Origin: Burhinus oedicnemus
Lineage: Eukaryota > Chordata > Aves > Charadriiformes > Burhinidae
Reading direction: 5' to 3'
Assembly: GCA_008921705.1 (NCBI GenBank)
Contig: VFFE01007669.1
Span: 100,142 to 164,141, forward strand
Length of the DNA stretch: 64,000 nucleotides
This document shows positions 1 to 12,400 of this stretch, piece after piece. A program made the translations under genes and the position numbers. The first letter of the stretch is position 1, and the number at the start of each line of letters is the position of its first letter. Under the pieces are notes generated by a model. The model did no database searches, was not told the origin of the DNA, and saw only the letters and a list, made by a program, of their open reading frames with translations.

Positions 1-148
1 TTCCTGACGACAGTAAGTGATCACCCTGTCTTTATCTTGACCCACAAGCTTTTTCATCATACTTTCTCCCCTTGTCCTATTTGAGGAGGGGGAGTGAGAG
101 AGCGTCTGCGTGGGTGTCTGGCAGCCTGACAAGGTCAACCCACCACAA
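1..148 (+). mobile_element. 3' end of an avian ERVL-like LTR, decayed and cut by the window edge
   Basis: The stretch reads like the U5/3' end of the common avian ERVL-type LTRs. It has a run resembling CTGTTCTTATCTCAACCCAC (here CTGTCTTTATCTTGACCCAC from about 26), then a purine-rich GGAGGGGGAGTGAGAGAGCG block (85-104). A GCGTGGGTGTCTGGCAGCC-like segment follows, and it closes at CAACCCACCACAA near 136-148, a decayed form of the usual AAACCACGACA end. The order of blocks matches that LTR class as I remember it. The 5' part lies before the window or has decayed, so only one end can be set. No coding sequence is present. It is older and more diverged than the LTR at 50.4-51.1 kb. Confidence 0.65.
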
Positions 149-3100
149 AGTTCCAGACCTTTTCCAATTCCACAATATTGCTTTCAGTGTAAAGGGACTA
201 GGGCTGTAAAATTTGAGGTACAATCAATATTCAGGGCAATATTCAAGGTATAAGTGAATGGATTTATATCATATAATGTAAATGTTCTCTATTTAACTCT
301 CTTTATTTCCTAAAACTTGATTTGGCTTTTTTAATTTATTTTTTTGGTGCCACTTACCGTGAGAGTCCTGATGAAAGAAGGTTTAATCAAGGCCTAGTAC
401 CTGCAGAAGAGTCAAGCTAGCTCTTCATAACTAAGCAGAAAGAAACCACACATTATTTGATTTTTCCAGAGCTTAAAGTGATGTGGAATTTCTCATATGA
501 TATATAAGCAAATGATCAAGCTCTTGGTTGCACAAATATCTCCCTGGGGTTTACAGCTATTACAGGCTCAGAATTATACCTTGTGATCTTGCCTCTGATA
601 ACCCTTCCCTACCACGTTTTCCTCACGAGAATCCTCCCGGGGCTGTACAGAGGATTGAAAAGTTCAAAAGGGCTGAGGATCTTGTCCTAAATATGTGAAT
701 TTACATCAGTTTTAGGTAAGGTAAGTGAAGAATCTACAGCATAGTATTTATTACATAATGATTAGACATATGAAAATACATCATAATTCTAAGAACAAAG
801 GATTTTCTTATTTTAGGCAGAGTACAGTTATCTTTTCATGTTCTGTCATAATTTTAGAGCAAGTGAAAAGATGTACTAATAAAAACCCCACACCTATATT
901 TAAGCATCATTATAAGCCATATGTGATATGGGCATTAACCTACCACATAAGAAGGAAACAAAAATAACTGAGCCACCTTCTTCCTTGTGACATATCTGAA
1001 CCACAGTTTCCTCTGTATTCTCACAGTCAAGATTATTTCATGTACAAAAACTGACCGTAAATGAGCATGCAGTTTGCATCATAGACATGCCTGTGGGATA
1101 ATAAGACATAATACCTGTTTTGAGAAATGAGTGTTGCTTATCTAAAAAATTTTGTTTCTGCTTACTGAGATCACAGAAGGCAGTTCAGAGAAAAGTAAAA
1201 CAGAATTTAAGTGTCATCACAGATGGATGAAAATAAGATGTTGAATATGTATTTTGTGGAGCTAAGACAAAATTGTATGTTTCTCAGAAAAACAAATTCA
1301 GATCTAGAGCTAATAAATGTTGAACATCTTCAGCAACAGGCCATGTCTCTGTAAGCCTCAGTAGTCATAAAAGCTGTTTGACATTTCACTTAATAAAGCT
1401 GAGATTTGCCCATACTATTCATTATTTAAGGTTTGACTGAGTTTGAAATTCTAGCTCTTTTAATAGCTAATGGAGTTTTTCCATTGTTTTCAAGTAGGCC
1501 ACAGTTTTGCCCATCTGTGTGTTTGTCTGGGACTGTATTAAGACTGAAGCATAATCATTAGATAGAATCAGATTAATGCTTTGCAGTGTGATTTTTCTTT
1601 TTTATGTTTTAGGTTTTCTGGCTAATGAAAATTGATCTTCTAATTAAAACACTCACAACAATTCTGGCATATTTACATAAAATATGATTACATAAATACT
1701 TGGCACAATGTATGAAAAATAGATTATCTGTTTAAAGGAGTTTTCCCAAGATCTTTCTATTTTGAAATAATAGTGTGTTATAATGTCTTCACTATGTCGT
1801 ATCAGTATCATCGACCTTCTTTTCTAAAAAGAAGTTATATTTTTTCTTCTTGTTAAGTAGACTGAAGTGTAATATTGTACATCTCTTTCTGAACAAACTT
1901 TGTTTCTGCTATAAATGTATAGCAATTACTATGAGGAACAAGTCGCTAAACATCCTCTCTCGTGCCCCAGTGATTCATGTGTTTACAGCAAAACTTTCAA
2001 AGTCAAGAGTAAAGGTCTTTACAAACAAAAAAGGTATGAAAATATAGAATTAAAAATGCAGTCATCAGTTTAAAAAAATAAGTTAAAGGATGAATTTGCT
2101 TGCAGTAATTTTATCTGATCCAGATCATTTTGACTATTTTGACACTTAGTCATTTTCAAAGTTATAGCTTTTCTGAAATGGTAAGTAAGCCTTACATAAG
2201 CAAACCTGACAATCGACCAAATTTTTGTATACTGGAATGCTTATGAGTTAGGTATATCTCTGCCTGAATACAGTTATAGCCTTCTGAACCCAACTGGATC
2301 ATGTGCAGAGATGTCTGCATTGCTTTTCCATCTTTCTTTTTGTCTGGATCGAGTTTTTTATTTACTTCCAGTTTTCAAGGCCAGTAATGTCTATGTTTTT
2401 GAAATAAAATATCCAAAACTTAGACTTGTGTCATCTTCTTTTTCAGAAGCTTTTTGAATATTCACATTGTGTTGGCTGTTTGTTCATCTTTCATGATTTA
2501 GATCTTGAAAATGTCATTAGATGCAGTTTATGAAGACTGTGAAATCAAATAGTTTTAGTTTTATGTATTTCCAGGGGAGGCTGGTGTTTTGAAATTAAGG
2601 AAGCCACATGTGTCAGCCCAGTAGTACAATTCTGCTCCAATAAAGATACTTGGGTCCAGTGTTCATGGTCACTCAGTTTGATATACCCATAAAATGCTAA
2701 ATATTTTTAAAGAAATCTCCGTGAGACTTTTCCATGGAAAGGGCAATCCAGTGTTTCTGAAATCATTAGGAGACTGCAATGACTGTTGGACTCCAGGCTT
2801 ATGGTAGATGAATAGAAGACAATGGAACAATCCCAAAAGTTAATGGTAGTAGAGGGCTGCTTTCCACAAGGGAAAAGAATTATAGCTTTTCAAATGTCTC
2901 CATGTTTAAAAGAACAAGCTGATGGAAACCTCAGTGCAAATGTTATTGTACCCTGAAGCTTGTTTTATTGGTTTGCTCTTTGAGAAACTGCTTTCTGAAA
3001 TGAACTTTTCATTTTTTTCTATTAATCATTGTTTATGCCTGCTGACTGTTAAGTATAAGCGATAGGCAATAATTTGCAAGGGATATTGCTTTTCCTTCAT

Positions 3101-3288
3101 TTTCATATTCATTTGTACAAAAGATGAAGCAAAAAGAAGTATAAGCATTAAAATTTCAGAGCAAAAAAAAAGTCATCTGGAAACAAAAATATTTCACTTA
3201 CAATCATTAATTTTTTGGAGTCTGTTACTCTAATGAGTCCTTTAAATACAAGAAGGTAGATGTGGAATGTAGATACAGATGTAGCTGT
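149..3288. other. Unique AT-rich DNA, no gene seen
   Basis: No open frame beyond about 80 codons and no recognisable domain, RNA gene or transposon. There is a small 12-bp duplication (CAATATTCAGGG then CAATATTCAAGG, 225-248). The short frames at 725-967 and 1850-2047 are low-complexity and basic, with no family resemblance; I read them as chance. An exon of a larger gene cannot be excluded without homology data. Confidence 0.6.
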
Positions 3289-3370
3289 AGAATCATAGAA
3301 TCATCTAGGTTGGAAGGGACCTTTAAGATCATTGAGTCCAACCATCAACCTAACACTGCCAAAACCACCA

Positions 3371-5011
3371 CTAAACCATGTCCCTAAGTACCATGTCTAC
3401 CCGTCTTTTAAATACCTCCAGGGATGGTGATTCCACCACTTCCCTGGGCAGCCTGTTCCAATGTTTGATAACCCTTTTGGTGAAGAAATTTTTCCTAATA
3501 TCCATCCTAAACCTCCCCTGGCACAACTTGAACCCGTTTCCTCTCATCCTATCGCTTGTTACTTCGGAGAAGAGACCTACCTCCACCTCACTACAACCTC
3601 CTTTCAGGTGGTTATAGAGAGTGATAAGGTCTACCCTCAGCCTCCTTTTCTCCAGACTGAACAACCCCAGTTCCCGCAGCCGCTCCTCATACAACTTGTA
3701 CTCCAGACCCCTCACCAGCTTCGTTGCCCTTCTCTGGACACGTTCCAGAATCTCAATGTCTTTCTTGTAGTGAGGGGCCCAAAACTGAACACAGTATTCA
3801 AGGTGGGGCCTTAGCAGTGCCAAGTACAGGGGGACAATCACTTCCCTAGTCCTGCTCACCACACTCTTCCTGATACAGGCCAGGATGCTGTTGGCCTTCT
3901 TGGCCACCTGGGCACACTGCTGGCTCATATTCAGCTGGCTGTCAACCAACACCCCCAGGTCCATTTCTGCCAGGCAGCTTTCCAGCCACTCTTCCCCAAG
4001 CCTGTAGTGTTGCATTGGGTTGTTGTGACCCAAGGGCAGGACCCAGCACTTGGCCTTGTTGAACCTCATACCATTGGCCTTGGCCCATTGATCCAGCCTG
4101 TCCAGATCCTTTTGTAGAGCCATCCTACCCTCCAGCAGGTCAACACTCCCGCTTAACTTGGTGTCATCTGCAAGCTTACTGAGGGTGCACTTGATCCCCT
4201 CGTCCAGGTCATTGATAAAGATATTAAACAGAGCTGGCCCCAGTACTGAGCCCTAGGGAACACCACTTGTGACCAGCCACCAACTGGATTTAACTCCATT
4301 CACTACCACTCTTTGGGTCTGGCCTTCCAGCCAGTTTTTTACCCAGTGAAGAGTACGCTTGTCCAAGCCATGAGTAGCCAGTTTCTCCAGGAGAATACTG
4401 TGGGAAACAATGTCAAAGGCATTACTGAAGTCTAGGTAAACAATATCCACAGCCTTTCTCTCATCCACTAAGTGGGTCACCTTGTCATAGAAGGAGATCA
4501 GGTTTGTCGAGCAGGACCTGCCTTTCATGAACCCGTGATGACTGGGCCTGATCACCTGGTTGTCCTGCATTTGCCATGTAATGGCAGTCAAGATGATCTG
4601 TTCCATAACCTTCCCCGGCACTGAGGTCAGACTGACAGACCTGTAGTTTCCTGGATCCTCCTTCCGGCCCTTCTTGTGGATGGACATCACATTTGCTAAC
4701 CTCCAGTCAACTGGCACCTCCCCAATTAGCCAGGACTGCTGATAAATGATGGAAAGTGGCTTGATGAGCACTTCTGCCAGCTCCCTCAGTAGCCTTGGGT
4801 GGATCCCATCCGGCCCCGTAGACTCGTGTGTGTCTAAGTGGTGTAGCCAGTCGCTAACCGTTTCTCCTTGGATTAGTGGAGCTTTATTCTGCTCCCTGTC
4901 CCTGTCTTCTAGCTCAGGGGGCTGGGTACTCAGGGAACAACTAGTCCTACTACTAAAAACTGAGGCAAAGAAGGCATTAAGTACCTTTGCCTTTTCCTCA
5001 TCCTTGGTCAC
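3371..5011 (-). pseudogene. CR1 ORF2 reverse transcriptase and C-terminal region, one amber stop
   Basis: In the intact family this encodes the RT that copies CR1 RNA at the nicked target. One frame runs from 5011 to 3371 (about 547 codons), broken only by TAG at 4255-4253. Numbering from the Met at 5011: GPDGIHP at 66-72, the NYRSVSLTS fingers motif at 122-130, and motif A YLDFSNAFD at 192-200. Motif B is GVP-stop-GSVLGP, where CR1 usually has GVPQGSVLGP, so the change looks like CAG to TAG. Motif C is LADDTKL, with both catalytic Asp at 282-283 (DNA 4168-4163). A well-kept C-terminal region (LDRLDQWA through [21 protein letters not shown]) follows. The motif A Asp is also present. The copy is fairly young, but it cannot make full RT without readthrough and lacks the 5' half. 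Confidence 0.93.
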
Positions 5012-5121
5012 TATGTTTCTGCCCCTGTCTAATAAAGGATGGAGCTTCTCCTTAGCCCCTCCTTTTGTTGTTCATGTATTTATAGGAACATTTTTTAATG
5101 TCCTTAACAGCATAAGACAGA

Positions 5122-5412
5122 TTAAGCCAGTTGGGCTTTGGCCCTTCTAGTTTTCTCCCTACATAGCCTCACAACATATTTGTAGTCCTCCTGAATGGCC
5201 TGCCCTTCCTTCCAAAGGCCATAAACTCTTCTTTTCTCACTGAGTTGCAACCACAGTTCTCTGTTCAGCCAGGCCGGTCTTTTCCTCGATGGCTTGTTTT
5301 TTGGTACATGGGGATGGTCTGCTCCTGCACCTTTAAGACTTCCTTCTTGAAGAATGTCCAGCCTTCCTGGACTCCTTTGCCCTTCAGGACTGCCTCCAAG
5401 GGACTCTGTCAA
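5122..5412 (-). pseudogene. CR1 ORF2 segment upstream of the RT, frameshifted
   Basis: About 96 codons in a different frame from the RT below. The product contains KRPAWLNRELWLQLSEKRRVY and REKTRRAKAQL, a basic region that in CR1 ORF2 links the endonuclease to the RT. It belongs to the same insertion as the RT. Between 5121 and 5012 the reading passes through at least two frameshifts: one frame gives a segment ending near KYMNNKRRG-stop, then a shift restores the RT frame at about 5050. The endonuclease domain is absent. The first ATG here is incidental and not a true ORF2 start. Confidence 0.88.
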
Positions 5413-5420
5413 TCAGGATT

Positions 5421-7325
5421 CTGAAAAGACCAGTAGATATGGATGTATACACACATACACCCGTGAGAGTGAAAATGCTGTCCTTTAAAAGGGTTTAAAC
5501 TGGTGCCTATGCATCTTTTAAAATCTGCAACATGGCAATCTGTGTATTTCAACAAGAGCTGTAGTCACTGAAAAGAGAGAATACAGCAAGCACTGAGCTA
5601 TTTCCGAGTGGGGAGAGGCCTGTTTAAGTCTGGGGTGATATCTGAAGGACGGATTCATAAGCACAAAGGAAGTGTCATGCATAGTTCCAGTATTTGGATC
5701 AAAATTGCAGCTCTGGATCTAATCAGTTGAGCACAGGGTCTGAGTTCAATAGATGCATATGTAGGAGTAAGTAACTGGTTGCCATCTTAGCCTGTAACAG
5801 CCAGCAGAGCTTATAATGAGCTGTGGCTTGTAGAGAAATACGCCATAGTAAATCATGCAGATCATATATTAAAAACTTTAACATGCAGCAATACAGTTCG
5901 TTAGGCAGATTGCAGATTTTTATTCCATGTCTCAAATCTAAATAGTGTATGCCTGAGGGATGGTGAGGGATGAGAGGTCAGTGCAGTTAGACTAATTTAC
6001 ACTAGCTGAGAATTTGGTATGGTGAATTATTTCCAATCACTCCTTGAGCAGTAGCTATATATTTTTATCTTCTGAAAATATTTTCCTCTCCACTTGCAGT
6101 GGTTGCTGACATTAAATATTTGAGAGCAATTTGGCACAAGTAGGGCCAGTTTCAGTGACAGCTGAAGTTTTCCCATAAACTTGTGTGGATTATGCAATTT
6201 AAATGGACAGAATTCAATCTTAGCTGCCTGTCATGTTGATCATAATCACAGTTACTTTTTAGAGGGTATTTTTGTAGTCTTTGCACATATGATCTCTGCA
6301 ACTCAGAGTGTTTGCATACCACGCAGCATCTGGCTCAGTTTTTACAGGATCTTAACAGATGCAGTCAGGAACAATGCATAACTCCCTGAAGTCTAAAAAT
6401 AATTGTATTTCAGTAATCTCTTATGCTATAATCACTATCCCATACAAATATAATAATCATATAGCATTGGAAATTACTCTGAAAAATCAAAGGAAATGCC
6501 CACAGCACATAGCCATTGAATCTTTTATTTAACAAAGAAGACATATTAGAGATAGAGAATACTTAAAGAAATATATTGAAATCTTTGTGTCAGAATAGTT
6601 TTAACTTAAATCACGTTGGAAAGATTTTGGTTTTGAATATCAAAATCAAGATTTTGAATATCAAATCAACCCTCCATATAAAAGATGTAAATGACATATT
6701 CACTTGAACAGTTACTAGGATTTGACCTGCATTATTTTAAGGAACTTACAAAATTGCTTCTCTTCTCTTCATATCAAAAAGAAAGAAAACTGTGTTTCTT
6801 TTACGTCTGCAGTATAGATACACCATTGTAACATACTAGAAGGAAGTCTAACTTCATCAGGCCACGTGTTGGGCTCATACTTTTAGTTCTTCCACAAAAG
6901 TATCATTGACTGAAGTGAATGTTTTACCTGAATAGATGAGAGTCAGAGAGAGCAGGATGAAATGCCTGATGAAACAGACTGCTTACAGTAGCTTTAAAAT
7001 AATGTCCCACAACTGTAAGCAACTCCAGTACAAATCATATGTAACCCTTTCAGGTCCATGCAGCAGATCCGAAGTTAAATCCCATCCCCAAGATGATTGC
7101 TGAAAAGAATAAATAAATAGGCACTGAAAAGTCTTCAGCTGTTCATCAGTAAAACCATCTTTTGGGATATTATTTTGTTGTAGAGAGAATCTTAAAGCTA
7201 ACATTTGTCTAGGTTTTCCCTTTCTTCTGTCCTGAAGTTTTGACTGACAGGAAGAGAGGACTGTGGATGGCTGTTGTCTGGGAATTCCCGGGGCTGCAGA
7301 AGGACTCCGGACTACAGCCACTGGA
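5421..7325. other. Unique AT-rich DNA, no gene seen
   Basis: No gene, RNA or transposon recognised. A 20-bp imperfect direct duplication (TTTTGAATATCAAAATCAAG, then a shorter copy) lies at 6631-6670. The longest frame (6983-7321, minus, 112 codons) shows no domain. Confidence 0.55.
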
Positions 7326-7378
7326 ACTAGTAACCACTAGTAGAGTAACTACTAGTGGGCAACACCCATTAGACTAGT
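7326..7378. repeat. Cluster of four ACTAGT hexamers with a short hairpin
   Basis: ACTAGT occurs at 7326-7331, 7336-7341, 7351-7356 and 7373-7378. The middle two form a perfect 9-bp inverted repeat (CCACTAGTA at 7334-7342, TACTAGTGG at 7350-7358) around a 7-nt loop. It looks like a locally duplicated and inverted short motif. No known element is recognised. Confidence 0.7.
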
Positions 7379-9408
7379 AATCACTATGTATAGACTTTTT
7401 ATGCAGGGTGTGTGCAGTGAGATGGAAAACAAGCAAAATTAAGAACAGCATAAGGTATGACTCTTCAAGTTAATACCAAAGCCAGTGACTTCAGGCCAAG
7501 CATGAAACAGGTGTCTGTAATAGTATGCTATTGAGGAAGAGTATAGTAATTCCTGCATACGCACATAATCAATCGAAGTGAGACCAGGCTCTGTGGACAG
7601 TGTATATGAACAGCATTCAAGCACATTTCCCCTCTTACTTGAGACTTGTATGTCAAGGGAAAAGGAAATGAAAATTTTGTTAGGCAGCTCACTCAAACCA
7701 GAACAAGCTTTGAAATCTGAGGTCTCCATATATTACCAGCAAAGATGTCTCTAGTTAGCCAGATTTCCCCTGCAACACATACACACACAAAAAAAAAAAC
7801 CCAAACAAAAAACCCCAAACCCAAAATATTCCTAGAATTAGATCTCTGTCTAATCACTTAGAGATTCTAAAGGTAAATTATTTTCAGGTATGCTCAATTC
7901 TATGAAACAGAGATAATCTAATTAACATCTAAATAACATGTGACTTGAGTGATCTATCACATATAATTATGTGCAAATAATAGCCTTACATTTCAGATAA
8001 TCCATAGGCAGTAATTTGTTTGGACAAGTGTCAGTGAACAGTGATGAATAACAAGCAAATTCTGCAAGATCATTATTGGTTTGTGGTTCAGTTCTAACAG
8101 GGAAAATGACATGTAGTAAACAGAGTGTTAATTTTTAATGGTTCATCCAATTCTACTAAAAGGCTTCTTGGGGAAAAGATGTCAAGGTTTCTATTCTCAT
8201 TTTCAGCAATTCATTTATGTAATGCAAATAACTCATAGATAACAAGGCAGGAATGTGCTCCCTTACAACACGAGCAACTCTAGCTGTGTGTACAACAAAA
8301 CATTCTCTGACCACAGCATTAGTCCAAAAAAGCCAGATGAATGATATTTTCATGTTTGCTTTTCTTGTCAGTTTCATGGGGTTCCAGTTTTCATCTCGTA
8401 AAGGTTTTTGTTTTCATGAGCAAGGTACACGGGAGAGCACTCCAAATTATCTGACATCCTTTAAGTATTGTCTTTCTGAGATTTCAGAAATTTAAAATGA
8501 AAGTTTAGAATATGAGAGGTGTACGGTAGCATAAATTAATTGTTAGCATTGTTTAGTTATTGTGGGTACTGAATACAACATTCAGCCAATAGCTAGTAAT
8601 GTTGCTTCTCTTTTATTCCTTATTACACAAGTCCGCCCTTTCATCTTTCAAATAGCACACAGCTCTTCTTCAGCCATCCTTGACTTGAAGGTTGGTTGCA
8701 TGACAAACCTTTGCTTAATCCTTTTTATCATCTTGTGTTAGAGAAATAGCAGACAGTAGGGATATTTATCTGCTCCTTTTGCGGGCCCTGTTCCTGGATG
8801 ACCTGCCAAGCTGAAGTGTGCTCTGATATCCATGCAGAATCAGATTTTCTTCATACAGGCACAACTTTCAACTCCAGAAGTGTCAACAGCAACCCCCCAG
8901 AAATGGGGTTTCTCCCATCCTCCAGTGAAGGAGGGGTGCTATACACCGTTGTATCTCAGATATTGGGATATAATATGGTGGGGTTTTAATGGATTTTTGT
9001 ACCCTAGTGCAAAATACCCAGATACAAATTAATTTGGGAAAATTCCTCTGAAAGAAAAAGCACCACTTCTGCTTGTAAGAGTTTTTTTTGTCAAGTCATT
9101 CATCTGTTACTAAAACAGTCCTCAGTTTTGCGATCTTCTTGCAATGCGGATTAGGCAGTTCTCGATCTGAAAGTACAGCATAAAACAGAAAACAAAGCAG
9201 GTTTCCTTTTTATTATATTCTATGATACATATTTTTCACTTCACTGCATATTTATCTTTTTCCCTACTAACTGAAGTATATCCTAATTACAGTCACGCTC
9301 AAACTGCGTAGCATAATACACCAACACCAGGAAGTTAAGACATTTTGGATTTTTTTGTCAACTACAACAGTAAATAATTTATGCATATGGGAAATATGAA
9401 AGGACTCG
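7379..9408. other. Unique DNA, with an A/C-rich low-complexity tract
   Basis: A low-complexity tract at about 7777-7828 holds a short CA repeat followed by A runs broken by CCC. Otherwise no gene or transposon is recognised. Frames such as 8156-8377 minus and 8798-8989 plus are short and featureless. Confidence 0.55.
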
Positions 9409-9447
9409 GTATCTTAGCACTGTATCTTAGCTCTGTGTCTTAGCTTC
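9409..9447 (+). repeat. Three 13-bp tandem units
   Basis: Units GTATCTTAGCACT (9409-9421), GTATCTTAGCTCT (9422-9434) and GTGTCTTAGCTTC (9435-9447) run head to tail with few mismatches. The last unit overlaps the left arm of the hairpin that follows, so the two may share one replication-error origin. Confidence 0.85.
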
Positions 9448-9487
9448 TGAGCCATCAAACTACAGCAGCAGTTTGATGGCTCAGAAG
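9444..9487. repeat. Perfect 18-bp inverted repeat (hairpin) with 8-nt loop
   Basis: The left arm CTTCTGAGCCATCAAACT (9444-9461) is the exact reverse complement of the right arm AGTTTGATGGCTCAGAAG (9470-9487), with loop ACAGCAGC. Complementarity stops abruptly at both outer ends. Perfect arms imply recent origin or constraint. A template-switch event during replication is the simplest source. The stem is short for a typical animal microRNA precursor (usually about 22-33 bp), and I do not recognise a microRNA here. Confidence 0.9.
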
Positions 9488-12400
9488 AGAAGATGAACAT
9501 GCATCTTCTGTTTGATGTGTTACAATACTTTTCTTATCTATTATTATGCAGAGTGTTTTTAAAGCAACAGAAGCAAAGCTAGGCACTTACTGAATTAGGT
9601 TTGATTTGTTAACTTCAGCAAAACCAGATCCATCTGGAGGATATAATGCCCAAATACTCATGCTTCTTTTGGTCTTCCTGAAAATGTTTAAAGTAAGAGT
9701 AATTTTTCTGTGGGGCTTGTGGAAAAAAAAAAGCTTGCTTACTGTTAGGATTTTAGAATCTGGAGCTAATTTCTTCTTAACTAGACTTTTTGTAAAATGA
9801 ATTTGCTAATGCTTAAACCATCTTAGAGGGGAATGAGTGGACAAATGCATTCTCAGCAGCTGAAATAAACTATTTCTATTTGGATAGATCTTTCTGGCCT
9901 CCTCAGAAGGTGTGGTTTGACTTCCTCAAGCTCCTCATGCTCAGATAAGCATAGGTACTAGCTTGCTTATGTTTCCAGTGATGTGCTAGGACAAAGGCTC
10001 CTGCCTTGCAAACACCTTCTTTCAAGGTGAAAGGACACTAAATGATATAAAAGGCACCAAGGAAGGTGCAGGCAAATCAGCAGTTCAGCCTGTACGAAGC
10101 AGGGGAAATTGTGAAGCACTCAAACTTAAAACTCTGATTTGAGTATAGCAATATTTATGCAACAGGAATTACTGTTTTCAAACAATACAACATAATTGCC
10201 CATCTTCTTTAAAAAGTTTTAATTTAAAAAAAAAAGAGAATTCTGTTTCCAGTTTTGGTGACTTTTTCTAGGGGAAAGGAGTAGAAGGGACAGAATGTCC
10301 TTTTTCAGATTAGTTTTACCAATGCTTCTCCTCTCTTATTAGCAATTCTTTGTTCCTACTTTCTTCTGACTTACCCTAAACTACGCTCTGAGAAAATCTA
10401 AACTGTGCCATCCTATAGTGCATAGCTGAGTACTTGTTGAAAAGATCCAGGGAAAAGGTGTCGTTCCACTTTTTCACAAGGTTTGGGGGATTTGGAGGAC
10501 TGAGATTGTTAGCATTTTCATTCCTATACACCTTGGGAGTGGGATAAAATTTCCTGAAGGAGCCTGGATCTAACTGAGAGACTTTAGTTATATGAAACAG
10601 CAATAAATCTGGATGGTTTGTTAGGGAATAAATAGTTTCACTAGATTTTAGTTTTAGTTTGATACTCTCAGGAACATAAGCTCAAATGAGCCTAGGAGCT
10701 GAAAAATGTACAAAATCTAGTTGTATATCTTATTTTAGTTGACTTCTTTTATTGAAATCCCAAGAACATTATCATTATAAAATCTAGTTCATGTAAGTAG
10801 ATAAATTAAAGGTATACTTCTTTCCTCTTTATTGGTTTCCCCTTATATTGCTTTCAGTATCAGTTTAACACAGTTGCAGAGCTCTCTTTCATAACCCAAC
10901 AGCCATGCTTTGCACAAGACCTTGCTGCAGAGATTCTGGTAACCAGAAGCTTGATGTAAATAAAACCCAAGCGGGAAAGAGCTTTGCAAGAGACTCCATT
11001 TACATGCTTGGTTAGATCCTGACAGACAAAAGAAGGCTTTTGGAAAAGGTTAGGGCATTTCAGAAAAACAGTTATGGTTTATCACTAATATTTATTTTAT
11101 TTCATATGACAGGAAGAATTCGGCTATGTTATATTCCAGCTCATAAGAACAATTACTTTCTAGTTAAATATTTAAAATTAAATTTTCTAACTTGTTTTTG
11201 ACCACATCTTTAGCTGCTTTGAGCTTTTTAGAGATACAGCCTAATATCCCTAGAGTGCTTTTGAAAATCTTGTGGTTAATTTAATATACTCTTTTCTATG
11301 TCTCCAGTGTAATGTACTTGCTAGCAAAACTTTTTTATAGCATGCAAACATATGATTTTTGTAAGTTTTGCCAAGCATATCTGAAGGATTATTCTTTTAT
11401 CACAGAGAAAGAAAAGAAAATGTAACCAATACTCCATGTACAGGTCTTGGATAAGAGCATAAAAATACTGAGAATATTTCTTAATCAGTACCAAATTTAT
11501 TTCCTGCTGACTATGGGGAAAAGAAAGCTTAGATAGTACTGAGCAGAGAAAGTCCTTATAAATGAAAGTTATGTATGAAGTCAGTGAAGAACAAAGAGAC
11601 TATTGTACGTAAGTGGTAAAGTGGGCTGATTTCTGAAGGACATAATAAAAAATGAGTGGGAGAATGGGGTAGAGGAAGAAGTTCAGGATCTCTGGTATAT
11701 AATCTTTTTTCTGCTGTGTTCAGGGGTTGTGTCAGAGTTGTTGTTACATACGATTATGGTTGCTATCAACAGAAATTAGGGTGAAGTTACACTGTCTGAA
11801 AAAACAGGAACAATTTTGTAACCCGGAGGTCTGGGCATGTCACGTCCCCTTGGGTTAGAAATGGAAGTAGGTGGTAGTAGTCCAAGGTAAAGACTTCAGT
11901 ACCAGCAGTCCCCCAAAATGTATGGAGACATCAGCTTGCTTCAGTATATGGAAAAAATCTCAAACCGCAAGCTGTTTTGGTTTTGGACTAGAATAAGAGA
12001 ACACAGCTTATTTATCCAAGAGATGTTCCCAGTTACCTACACTGGTCCATTTCCTCTCTGAAGACAAGACATTATATAAGCAATAATTTGAGGTATGTAC
12101 ATTATTACATCTAGTTGGGGTTATCTACATGATAACCTTCTACCCTACATGAAAAATGTCCAGATGACATCTGCTGTAAATATGATTCTAGTACTGAATA
12201 AGAATGAGATAAAGAAAAAAAAAAAGGGGGACAGAAAATGTTGAGGCTGATCCAGTATTTCCTCAGTCATCTGTAGCAAATTTTCTTCCCATAAATACAA
12301 TACAGTAGCATTAGGTGGAAAAAGGAATGAAGGACACACACGAAGGTATTTCATCTGCAAATAAATTCTTATCTAGAAGGTAATACCTGGCTTACACACA

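Larger units (their letters stand above)
3289..5420 (-). mobile_element. CR1 LINE, 5'-truncated
   Basis: A minus-strand chicken-repeat-1 type non-LTR retrotransposon of about 2.1 kb. The 3' end lies at 3289-3304, where short repeats of the ATTCTATG type are seen in reverse complement (AATCATAGAATCAT), next to the typical CR1 3' block (GTTGGAAGGGACCTTTAAGA, 3309-3328). Going upstream it carries the C-terminal part of ORF2, the RT domain, the linker, and a basic segment before the RT (to about 5412). ORF1 and the endonuclease are missing, as is usual for CR1, which often truncates at the 5' end. The exact 5' break is approximate. No clear target-site duplication was found. Confidence 0.95.

Noticed and set aside
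3378..3814. Plus-strand open frames over 3378-3814
   Set aside because: They are antisense shadows of the minus-strand CR1 C-terminal coding region.
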